From Telmatactis stephensoni (lineage: Eukaryota; Cnidaria; Anthozoa; Actiniaria; Isophelliidae): a DNA stretch of 64,000 bases. Position numbers and translations under genes: made by a program. Positions 20,437-31,800 of the stretch are shown one piece after another. Position 1 is the stretch's first letter, and each line of letters starts with the position of its first letter. Location: positions 124,001 to 188,000 of the forward strand of contig JALIZF010001692.1 of the NCBI GenBank assembly GCA_029948255.1. Reading direction: 5' to 3'. The notes below the pieces were generated by a model, which was not told where the DNA came from, made no database searches, and saw nothing but the letters and a program-made list of their open reading frames with translations.

Positions 20437-21328
20437 ATGGAAAAGCTTTCTCTTGAAAGCGGAGAACACTACTTCAAGTGCTTAGAAGCACTGAAAGGGG
20501 TGACTGGAGAACTAGTCAAAAATAAGAGAATTTTGTACAATAATCTTCCTCCAGCTATACAACGAAGTCTTCAAAACGAACAGTCCCCAGTTCAACGTCT
20601 TGAGTGTCAGTAGTGCAGACGAAACAGTCGACTTTGCAGTGCTGAAAATACTAGAGGCTGAGCTCCAAAGAGATGAAAAATACCAAAACAAGCAAATGTT
20701 TTTCCGTGCTGTTGAGTCAAATGGTGATCACATCAATGTTTTCAAGAAAGCCGTCGAAACCTTGCCAAATTCATTGAGGACCAAAACCTCCTTCGACTTT
20801 TGCGAACAGACGTTCGAAGAATACATGAAAGAGCCAAGCAGCAAAGATACCTCAATAAAATTCGACTTAGTGTATTTCTATCACAGTATTTATTACTTAG
20901 ATATCGAACAAACACTGAAGCACTGTTTGGACAAGGAGTTGCGAGAGAATGGTCATGTAGCAGTAGTGCTTGATGGCCCAAAAGATTTGCTTGGTTCAGT
21001 GTTAGCAGCCAGCGAGCAAAGCAGACCTGAAGATCCTGTGGAATCGTCAACCCCTGCAGATCAAGTCATCCAAGTAGCTACCAAGAATGGCTGGAAGTAC
21101 GACAGTGTTATCCAGCAATGTGTGTTAGATGTCACCGAGGTCTTCAATGAAGACTCCGTCGAAGGAAACCGTTTGCTGGATTTCATGACTCACTTTGTGA
21201 ACTTTCGTGCAACCGCTGACAAAGAGCACCTCGACAAGGTACTGTCAGTGGTACGAGACCAGACAGTGGTGGAAGATGGAAAGCGTTTGGGTAAAAACAA
21301 CGACGTTTTCATCGTTATTAACAAATGA
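20437..21328 (+). CDS. HNMT: Histamine N-methyltransferase-like protein, copy 3
   Basis: Intronless SAM-dependent methyltransferase homologous to copies 1 and 2. The start MEKLSLESGEHYF aligns with the second start of copy 1 and the C-terminus NNDVFIVINK is shared. The last 242 codons from 20600 are a clean frame. The first 50 codons are in another frame: a CCCC run at 20585-20588 has one base too many relative to the paralogues (expected SQFNVLSV), so the upstream frame would hit a stop soon after. With one C fewer the protein is 296 aa. Motif I is degenerate here: LSVSSADETVD replaces LSVGSGDGDTD, so two glycines of the SAM-binding loop are lost. This copy may bind cofactor poorly or have a changed role. 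It is transcribed divergently from copy 2. Confidence 0.75.
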
Positions 21329-22821
21329 ACTTGACAGAACTCATTATGGAATCAATTGCATTTGCATGCAGCCCTGTCTTTAATATTATTGTTCTAATCA
21401 TTTCAAGTGATCAGGTTGGGGTATTTGTAATCGGCTAATATATTTGCACTCAATTAATTAAAGCGCGCGCACAATAACGGGGCAGCTTGGAAAAAAAGAT
21501 GAAGGCTCCAAAAGAAACCAAATTGCAATGAACTTTTCTGAGATATTTTTAAATAAGTCAAACAAAAAAATAATTACCATACTCATGGCTAGAAAGAGGG
21601 TGTTAAAATTAGCAAAACAGTAAAGCGTGAAGGGAAATAAATTCAAAGCTTGCAAAGATATGATTTTTGAAAATTGTGAATTCTGTACGAAAACCTTTGC
21701 TGGTAGGCATCTCTTACCTACCGACGAATGTTTTCAAAAAATGTTTTACAAAATCTCTGTTTTTGAAAATCATATCTTCATGAAGTTTCAGAACTTAAAC
21801 TTAATTCATTCAATTAATTACTAATTTTGACTTGCTTTTTCCTGCTATGGTAGTTCCTGTGAATTTCGGAGACTTTTGGAATTACGTGATAATGACTCAT
21901 TGTACAGAGTACAGAATTTCAAAGCCGTTTCGCTGAGTGAGCGTCATGTTTGTAACGATTCTGGCTGTGGAGTTGATATGTATGGAGTTGCTTTAGAACA
22001 AGTGTTAGAAGGAAGATATGGGTCATTTTCTGATGACGTTGGAAACTAGTATTTATTTTAATTTTGGCTGTATCAGTATGAACGGACTGAACAGAATTCA
22101 AACTGACAACGCAAAACTTAACCATGGCTCCAGAGGCTTTCTCTTTACTTTTTCTCCTCGAAAGTAGATAAAACCTCTGGGACCAGGGGTGCTTACCATT
22201 TAATCCAATCCATCCGGTAAGAAATTCGTTTACCAATGGTAAAAAAGAGCGGGAAACTTGACTTCCGACAAATGGTACACGCGTTTACAAAAGGAACCGA
22301 AAATAGCGCGAAATGTGGATCACCTCAATCGGAAAACCGTGTCAGTTTCCGGAACTTCCCGATAGGAATGACACATACCATTTGCTTTCCGGTTTTTTCG
22401 GATAAATGATTAACACCCCAGAGTACCATAAAACTTTCACTCCTGGAGGCAAAAAAAAATTAGAATGATATAATGGGATAACTTGCGCGGGCTGAAATTT
22501 ATGCAGTTTTACAGGAGATGATACATTTTGCGTCACGCGACGTCACATGCACAACGCTCTGTTGTGTGAGGGTTGGGAGAACAGCAGATTTGATCAACAA
22601 TCATCGGTGAATGCAATTTTCGCGACATCTTAATTTCGCGATTTTGGAGGTGGTATATTTCTCGACACTTAAATTCGGAATTTGGCGAAAAGGTCAAATT
22701 AGAGTTTTCCAATTCACACTTCATTTTCCAACTCAGTTAATTAAGTTCAAGTTTAGCACGCCCGAGTCAGTAGTATAAAACGACTTAGTCGTACCAAATT
22801 CATCAGTCGCACTTAATTTGG
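21329..22821. other. Intergenic, no gene recognised
   Basis: AT-rich DNA. Several TTACCATTT-type words near 22195-22270 hint at a further decayed inverted-repeat element, but its ends are not clear. Confidence 0.35.
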
Positions 22822-22893
22822 GTCAAACGTCGAACTTTACATGAACTTATTTCTTAGAATTAAATACGGCTCATGTGAAGTACGACGTTTGAC
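22822..22893. repeat. Short hairpin (inverted repeat)
   Basis: GTCAAACGTCG at the left is answered by CGACGTTTGAC at the right, with CATGAAC/CTCATGTGAAG pairing inside. Could be a small MITE or a relic. Confidence 0.5.
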
Positions 22894-22996
22894 CTTAGCC
22901 TAAGAGTTCGTACAAAGCCAAGAGCTTGAGAATATCACGTGTTTTTAACTTGAGAATCGATTAATTATTCTTCTCTTTGAAGGACACTTAAGACAC

Positions 22997-23846
22997 TTAA
23001 GGTAGTTCGGGATTCATGAATTTTTACGATAAACTTGCCTTCAAAATTCCTATAAAGAAAGAGGCGCATAGGAGGAAATAAAATATAAAATAAAAATGGG
23101 GGGTCACCGAGGTCACTCTTGAGATATGAGGGGGAAGATGTGGGATGTTTGTGGTTCTTTTTACGAAAAATGGCCTCGCGATATCCCGGTCAAATTATAA
23201 GAATTTTAGAACAACCAAATGTATTTAAAAGCAAACGAAATGATAGCCTGGGATGCAGAAAAACACTTGGAACTAAATTGTTGCCGAACAATTTGCAAAG
23301 AAGCGAAAGACCAACAATAATATGCGAAAAATGGCCTTCCTGAATGCACGTTCTTGGAGGTTCAGACAGAAAAATGATAAATTTACTCAAAATCGAAACG
23401 ATAGAATAATCTTTTGTTTCTTTATACGAAAAGTTTATAAAATTGTGAGCATAAATCATTCATAAAATCAGGGGGTCACCGTATTGTTTAAAGAGCTAGA
23501 GAAGAACAAAGGGTCAAAATCTTAGAAAACGAACACAAAAAATCAGCCATTTTAGCGTTGCATGTTCTCTGCTCCTTTTCGACTCATAATATTCGCTAAA
23601 TTTTATAGTTCGAGCTTTTTCTCCTACTTTACACGGTGCACAACATGTTTTGATAAATTTGTTTGCAGAATCTGGTCGATAAAATACTATTTTTCTTCGT
23701 CAAAAAACGAATTCCTTCGGTTTTCAATCGCTGACTAGCTAGTGCCCAGACTTCCCACGGACAAGCGAATGTTCTTTAATAAAAGTGCGCGCGCTCGAAT
23801 GCGCGCGCGAGATGCGCAGTAGCAAGGGTCCCAAACTACCTTAAGG
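22997..23846. mobile_element. Inverted-repeat element, about 850 bp, CTTAAGGTAGTTYGGGA termini
   Basis: The left end TTAAGGTAGTTCGGGA is mirrored by TCCCAAACTACCTTAA on the right. GGGGGTCACCG occurs twice inside (near 23099 and 23471). No transposase. A target duplication is not obvious. Confidence 0.6.
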
Positions 23847-24466
23847 CTAGGAGACTTCCTACAATTTCTCTAGTGCTCGACCGGTCAACTTGAAATGGCT
23901 GTAGTTCTTATATAAAAGCATCCACAGTTATGAACTTTCGTCCACTTACTACATAAAGACTGAAGTTTTTAATGGTATGTGTTTTGTTTACATCGGGGTA
24001 ACCATAGCGACGAAACGATGAAGTCACCTGTTTTAGACCCCAAGTTTTTTACGCGTTTTTCGACCTAAACTTTTAAAACGATACACAAGGCGTTAATATT
24101 TAGGCCTTTGTCTAGCAGCATACGAATTTTGGAGAGATTCGTGTAAGCGGATTTTGAATTATTCGAGGCGCCATTTTTTAACCCCAAAAATCACTATTTC
24201 TTGTCAGTTTCGATTCAATAATTTAAAAAGCAAAGCAGCATGACAACTCTTGGACTGTCCCAATGTTGTTCATATATCAGACTACCTCTCACCAAAGGGA
24301 GAAAACAGTGAACCATGCAAAAGATTGATCTTTACGAGCACTAAACGTTTTTGTATGAATTTTGATAAAATTCAGCCCAATTTTATGTCTACTAGTGGGC
24401 GTACGATGGCGGAGATCCAAAGCACTTTCTGACGTGTCACTTCTCTTGCTTTTCGAGTGCTCTACA
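23847..24466. other. Intergenic, nothing recognised
   Basis: No supported feature. Confidence 0.35.
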
Positions 24467-24551
24467 CATCCTCGTTCCCAGGCCCTTCTCAAAAAAAATC
24501 GAAGATCGATTTTTCCGTTGGAAAGCTGAGAAGGACCTGGGAACGAGGATG
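24467..24551. mobile_element. 85-bp hairpin MITE with perfect 10-bp target duplication
   Basis: Termini CATCCTCGTTCCCAGG and CCTGGGAACGAGGATG; the arms pair almost perfectly. It is flanked by GTGCTCTACA on both sides (24457-24466 and 24552-24561). A related hairpin with CGTTCCCAGGGCC termini lies near 60079-60150. Confidence 0.85.
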
Positions 24552-24561
24552 GTGCTCTACA

Positions 24562-25870
24562 TCTTCCAGAGCGTTTACACCACAATACAGAGACATAAGC
24601 GATCGTTTTATATTGCTTTTATAAAATATTTTCAAGGTTTTTTACCGAGCCATGTCTCTGCCTTCTGACATCAACATGGTAGCCAGCCAATCAGCGCGCC
24701 CGTTATATCTCAAATATTGTATAAAAGGAAATTAAGTTGACCCTGTTGAATAAATGTGTACTATCACTATTTCAACAAAGTTGTTATATTGTTATGTATA
24801 TTAACTATATAGAGCTGACATGATGATAATAACTTCTTTTGGTGATCGAAGTTTTAGCTTTATATCTCCTAAGCTACTGGATGATCTTCGATTTTAAATT
24901 GATATTAACTCTTTCAAGAAACAATTAAAAACATCGTATTTCATTTATTTCATTATTTAAATAGAAACACACGTTTTACAATTAGACTAAAAATCGGAGT
25001 CTATCATCACATATAGTTATTGTATTTTTGTACTGTATAATTTCCAAAATTTCTATATTCAGTTTTCTTTTTTATATAGTGCAGTGTTTTTATTAGTGTT
25101 TTAGCGCCTATAAACGCTTTATAGTGTGACCGGATAAAGCGCTTCATAAATAAAAGTTATTATTGTTATTATTTACTATGTGTCAAAATGCCACGCTCAG
25201 AAATTTTCGCGTCATTTTATGTTTGCGACGGTCATAATTTCTAAATCGCGAAATTAAGCTGAGTGGACAATGTCATGTATTATAGGTATCATATTCTTTC
25301 TTCTTTCAGACTACTTTCCGTTACCATGGAGACCGAGAATAAAAATAGAAACATTCAATTAGTTTATATTACAGCCTGTGTCGCAAAAGGAAAATCGATC
25401 AAAGAAAAATTAATAACGGTAAAATTGGATAAATGAATTTTAAGGAAGATATAAAATTTTAGGAACATCCTGGTCGGAGGTTGTCGATTTGCAGTATAAA
25501 TCAATAGGTTCCAAATTGCTTAGCGCTTATTGGTCGCCTTGTTTACGTTTATTAGGTTGTATTAAAGTGACAATCTCAGTGGTACGTCTATTCCAAGGGT
25601 TTCTTCCTCGCGAGCACCTGCTTTCGAGTTCTTTGAATTGAATTTTGTTCAATTACAGCGCTGAGTCGCATTCTCAAGGTCCATAGTCACTGAACAGATT
25701 TCCGAGTCCCACAAAAGGACTCTTGGACTGATATCAAAGGACTCTTGGACTGATATCAGTCCAGCAAAACCCATTATCCTATTGAGGTTTAAAATTACTG
25801 TAATGACGAGATGTCAAACTGGGTATCGAGCGTCCACTGAGTCGTCTTGACACTTGAAGAACTCAGTGAC
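24562..25870. other. Intergenic, promoter side of the PAN-EGF-fibrinogen-like gene
   Basis: AT-rich. The phrase GGACTCTTGGACTGATATCA is tandemly duplicated near 25718-25760. No other gene is supported. Confidence 0.4.
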
Positions 25871-28800
25871 ATGAAGAGCATTTGTGTGGCGCTATTGATC
25901 GTTCTTTACGGAATCCATTCAACTGAAAGTCAGGAAGAAGTCCTGTGGACAAACCCTGAGCGAGTTGGACGATTTCGGTCAGGCACGTTTGCTAGCGTTC
26001 AAGGTGAGTTTCGTCACTTTATTTCTAGTTTATCCTCCAATTTTCAAGCAAAAAATAAATCATATACCGTTTATATCATGTAAAAAAGGAGGGAAAAAAA
26101 GAACGAACAACACTATCTAGTATATTATTAGTGTTTATTTTTAGTTTTACAAAATATTACTAAATGAAATTTTCGCTGTTATGGGTAGCTAAACGTCATT
26201 GTTTGATTCTGTGCCAGTTATTATTATTTTTACTCCAGACTTAAGTTAGTCCAGACTTGAGTTTTCCAATGTTTGTTTTAGACATTCTCATTCTTTTTAT
26301 AGTTTATTCCTGGTTTATTCGCTTGCTTGTATATTTGTTGTTGCGTTTTCAGGGAGTTTTCATATAGGGATAACCTCATAACTTCCTTTCTAGATGCCTA
26401 TTATTTATTTTGCTATAGTAACGTACTAGCTTTAAGCTTTTATCATATCTGTAACACAATTCTTAGTTGCATCTGGAATAAACCTTTATTGTATTTTATA
26501 GTTAAGTATTATATTAAGCTGAAAACTCTGAAACTGAAATACTCAAAATGAACTGAGGAATATATGAATTTATATATATAGAATGTGATAAATGTTTAAA
26601 GTATATATACAGAAGTATACAGAATCTAATAATAAACATCAGATCCTACATTCTACATGCTGTGATTTTTAGCATGTTTAGTTCTGATATGTACAATAGT
26701 TTTTATTGAAAATAGCGGTCTGGAATCGAAGCAGGACTTCAGTGATAACAAATTTTAAAAGTGTAAGAAGGTTCGAAACACCCTACATAACATACCAATG
26801 TGAACAGGTATATAGGCAAAATTCAACTGATCAAGTGACCAACAATATCAAAACTTATATTAAAGTCACGGACTATTCTGGCTTTATAATCCTTACTAAA
26901 AGGGCTCTTTGCAGTGAAATTATGGTTCGCCTGTGTGCCCTCCGTTTACTTTTTACAATTGATTTTTTAGACATTGTGACATAGAAGTGAAAAGACACCG
27001 AGAGTGTGGAAATTTCACCAAACGTTCACTTTTCATATGAATCTTATAAATAATAAATAAATCAATAATCCCAACGTTCATATCATTATCACGTTAACTG
27101 TAATTTGTTTTGTTTTTTTTTTGGTTTTGGAGGATTAATATAATATTTGTAGATTATAAAAATTTGAAACGAAAATATTTTGTGCTAGCAACAAGTACAA
27201 AATATATGGCACAAGAAATGTATAAAAAACACCCGGCACGTATTTTGGCAGGAGTAGTTATCGTGTGTTGTAACCGCTTGTGATAGTTTAAAAACATAGA
27301 CCTCATAAAAATCTTATAAATTGTCAACAATACAAAGCACTTTTAATTAAATATGATAAATTGGTACGGACTTTCGAAACATCTTCTCTCTAGGTACTGT
27401 AAGTAAAACAGTTTCGTGCAGCAATGCTGTGCATGCAATAACTTATTAATAATATATTAGTAAAACTGAAAGTTATCAGAATGAATTGAAAATAAATTGA
27501 AAGTATTTGTGAAACATATATTATTTTCTAATTTTACATTTTCAAGATTTTATATTTTTTATCAAAAATTGTAAAGCGTTGTTGAACGCCGAAAGGATAT
27601 TGACGCTATATAAAATATTATATTATCGTTATTATAAGCTCGTCAGCAAAAAGGCTCTAAGTCTTCGTGTACTGGGATTAAAGCCCTCTAATTCAATCAG
27701 AATTGTCAAATATGCAGATATATTCCACCAAACAGGTTTATTGTGACTGGAATTTGTAATAGTTTAGAATTACAAAGAGATTCGATTAATAATTAATTGA
27801 ATTACTCGTTGTTAGCAACAACTGCAATCATGCTCTTTTTTAATAATTGGCAAGTGAAAATGGCTTTCATTAATGACGTAAGTTTATTAATGAAAAATTA
27901 AGGTTAATTATTTTCGTGCTCATTTATCAGTTTTGAACACAGAAAGAAATGTAACCGATCATCCAGTGAAATTGACTGAGCAATTTCAAGTTCTCTTTCT
28001 TATACAAGAGATCTCACCTCCTGAAGATGCTTTTTATAACGGACATCAAAAAGTTAGAGCGTTTGAGGAGCTCATTACCGCCATAAATGTCATCTAATTA
28101 TCCGTCGTTATCACAACATTATCACCAAATCATCTTATCATTAGGAACAAGTTTGGTTCGAGTGCGTTAACTTGAGCGATACAAAATCGTGCAACTTGAA
28201 TCTCGCGCAACATTGTTGCGTTGCAAGTTGCAGAGCAAATGTTGCTCGTATTACCACCCAGCGCGCAACAAATTTTCTTTGTTGCAAAACGTAGACAGTG
28301 CTTCTACTTCGTGCAGTTTTGTCCCAAGTCTCGTTTGCATGCTTTGTGTATGTAATAACGGATAATGCTGTTTTGTTTGATTTTCTATGTTCAATTTCGT
28401 TTGGGAGATTTACACATGGGCAGTCGTTTGGCATGAGTGTTCTCCTTGGCCCAGTTTGTTCAAAAGGACATTAGCACTAATTAATCCAGCAGGGCTAATA
28501 CCAATGGGTTTTCTCTTTGGATCAGTTTACCCCTGGGTTAGCTGGGGTTAGTTCTAACCAACTTTTTAACAACTTGGCCCTGGGCTTGATATTCCATTCA
28601 AGACGTCTTCAGTCCCCGGGACGACTTCAGCCCTGTCTCAAGCACCGGAAGCGAATTTCAGCGTGGGTTGAAATGGGCGTCTTAATCCATGTAAAGTCAA
28701 TACGCCCAGGCCTCTAGAATAATCCATTTCAGCCCGCAACAAAATATAATTGCTAAAACCTTTTGCTGAACCCTTTTTACTGAGGCTACCTGCAGTGGTA

Positions 28801-31800
28801 GACAGAGTCTAGATCTGTGTTGCGGTCAGTCAAACGAGCAAGTGTGCAAAATCAATCATTGGTCTTTACAAGCAGGCTTTTTTAATCGGACTTCCTCGTA
28901 GCCCGAGTGAACGCTGCTGGTGTTTTTCAAAGTCACAAATTGATTCATTTTGACCTGCAAATATATTGAATATTCATAAGCAGTAAATAATAATAATGTA
29001 TTCATTGTGAATATCCAATCACGCTACTACCTTTTTTATTCGGGCTTCCTTGTAGCCCGAGTGAACGCTGCTGTTGTTTTTCTCAGGACATCTGCAAATA
29101 TATTGAATATTCATAAGCAGTAAATAATAATAACAATGTATTCATTGTGAATATCCAACCACGCTACCTTTTTTATTCGGGCTTCCTTGTAGCCCGAGTG
29201 AACACTGCTGTTGTTTTTCTCAGGACATCTGCAAATATATTAGATATTCATAAGCAGTAAATAATAATAATGTATTCATTGTGAATATCCAATCACGCTA
29301 CCTTTTTATTCGGGCTTCCTTGTAGCCCGAGTGAACGCTGCTGTTGTTTTTCTCAGGACATCTGCAAATATATTGAATATTCATAAGCAGTAAATAATGA
29401 TAACAATGTATTCATTGTGAATATCCAACCACGCTACCTTTTTTATTCGGGCTTCCTTGTAGCCCGAGTGAACACTGCTGTTGTTTTTAATTTCTCAGGA
29501 CATCTGCAAATATATTAGATATTCATAAGCAGTAAATAATAATAATGTATTCATTGTGAATATCCAATCACGCTACCTTTTTATTCGGGCTTCCTTGTAG
29601 CCCGAGTGAACACTGCTGTTGTTTTTCTCAGGACATCTGCAAATATATTAGATGTTCATAAGCAGTAAATAATAATAATGTATTCATTGTGAATATCCAA
29701 TCACGCTACCTTTTTATTCGGGCTTCCTTGTAGCCCGAGTGAACGCTGCTGTTGCTTTTCTCAGGACATCTGCAAATATATTAAATATCCATGAGCAGTA
29801 AATAATAATACTGCATTCATTGTGAATATCCAATAACCCTAGGATATCAAATATTAGGCATGTTAGCACTCAAATATTGAACTGGACCTCCAACTGAGTG
29901 TTAATAATAGCTCACTTTCGATATATTGGATGAGTGATGGTGAATGTCGTCAAGACGTGACGGGGCTCAGTGGAAATAAAATACTAATTATACGATTTCT
30001 CCATTGATAGAGCGGAACCCCGGAACTTACGTTTTACGTTAATTGTTACGTTAATTCCTGCTTTGTACGTAGGTGTAGCCGACAAAAATGTCATCAAGAA
30101 GATGGACGTGAAGGATGATTTTGAGTGCGTCCATCAATGTCTGTCACATCCAACATGTCAATCATTCAACTTCCAAGTAGCAGGAGATCCCAAACACCTT
30201 TGCGAGCTGAGTGAAAGTAATATATTGTCCAATCCCCTTTGCCAAGAACCAAGGCTAGGTTACAGATATTTCTATCCAATTCAGGTAAAAAAAATTCATA
30301 TGTTATCTTGACAAAGGTATATTCATTGTTTTGTTTTGCATATCGCATGTCAGTTCTGTGAATCTAATTTAAGTTGGTTGGTTGGTTGAATTTTGGTTGG
30401 TTGGTCAGTCGTTCGGTTGGTTAGTTGGTTGGATAGATAGATATGGATCGATGATATGGTTCAGTGTTGTTAATTGGTTGGTTGAATGGTTGATTGGTTG
30501 GATGATATGATGGGTTATTTGGTTGTGTTGGTTGGTTGGTTGGTTGGTTGGTTGGTTGGTTGGTTGGTTGGTTGGTTGGTTGGTTGATTGATTGATTGCT
30601 TGTATTTCAGTTTGTTTGACGTTGGTTTTTCTCTACCAGTTCTAAGATTTAGATATTTTTTTCTTCCGCAAAATGCAGACTGGTTTTAATGATGGAATTA
30701 ACATAAAGATATAAAACTGAATGACAAAACTGTCACATTGCGCGCACGTTTTACCCTCCGCAAACTCAAATTCGACTTCCGTTTAAGCAGTGTTTGCTCT
30801 AACCAACTGCTATTTGACAAGCAAAATGACAGTTTGGATCCAAAGTAAATTTGTAAAATAAACAGACATATACCCTTGACAACGAAGGTCCATATTAGAA
30901 ATATATATCAGCCCTGAAACTAAGCAATGAGAACTGTCTGTAAAGAATTGACCTTCATCGATTTGCAAAAGAAGGACTGCATGGAACAGTAAATTAATAA
31001 GTATACATGCAACAAAATTAGTAATTTCACATGTTGTTTTTCCTACATCTTCTTGATCTACGTTGAAAATAAATTTTTATCTGGTCAACGGACAGGTGCT
31101 ATTTTTTCGCAAAAATTAAAGCAAGAATTATCTCTGCCAGTACTATATTTTATACATTATGTTCAGTTAGAGTGTTACTATTAAATTAATATTGTGACAT
31201 TCTATTTTATAAATTACAATTAGTTCATGTCAAATTGGTCGTATTTACAGAACGTGATTAATATATAACTCGATATATACTTTTCCAATCCAAACTTTTC
31301 TAAATCCTCATTTCTATAGTTTTAAATTATAGAGCATTAAGTTCAAGCTTATTTTCCACATGGATTAACGAGAAAGAATTGAACTATAGGCCTTTCTCTC
31401 AGCACAAAAGTAAAGTTAGTCGCTCTTAGCCAAGTGAAAGTTAAGTTACCAATTCGATCTAAACTGACCAGAAAATTGCGATTCTCGACATAGGAAAGAG
31501 TTAAACGATTTTCATGCTGGTTTTAGCAAGGGATTTTCTTTGTCGCGTAAATTACATCCGGAGAAAATATCTATCCTAAATCGCTAGGAAATTATGCAGA
31601 TTATTAGGTAGTCTGACTGCACGATATAACATGTATTATTGCACGTTTATGAATAATCTGCATGCAGTAAATAGAGAGAATGGAGAGAGAAATAAATAGA
31701 AAAGAGCGACAAAAAGAGGATAAAATAGGATGAGCTAGAGTGAATAGATGTACTTTCCCTTTGATTTTTCATTCGAGTCTTGGTTGCTAGGTAACCTAAA

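Noticed and set aside
20600..21328. Starting HNMT copy 3 at the internal frame opening
   Set aside because: The first 50 codons upstream align with the other copies, so the true start is 20437 and a one-base shift separates the parts.
22195..22411. Possible MITE with TTACCATTT ends
   Set aside because: Inverted words occur, but ends and duplication could not be defined.
28141..28434. 97-aa minus-strand frame with several cysteines
   Set aside because: Contains repeated GTTGC/GCAAC words typical of a decayed element; no splice context, and it lies in an intron of a plus-strand gene.
28885..29840. Regular direct repeats resembling a CRISPR array
   Set aside because: The whole 135-bp unit is repeated, not a short repeat with unique spacers, and the host is a eukaryote.
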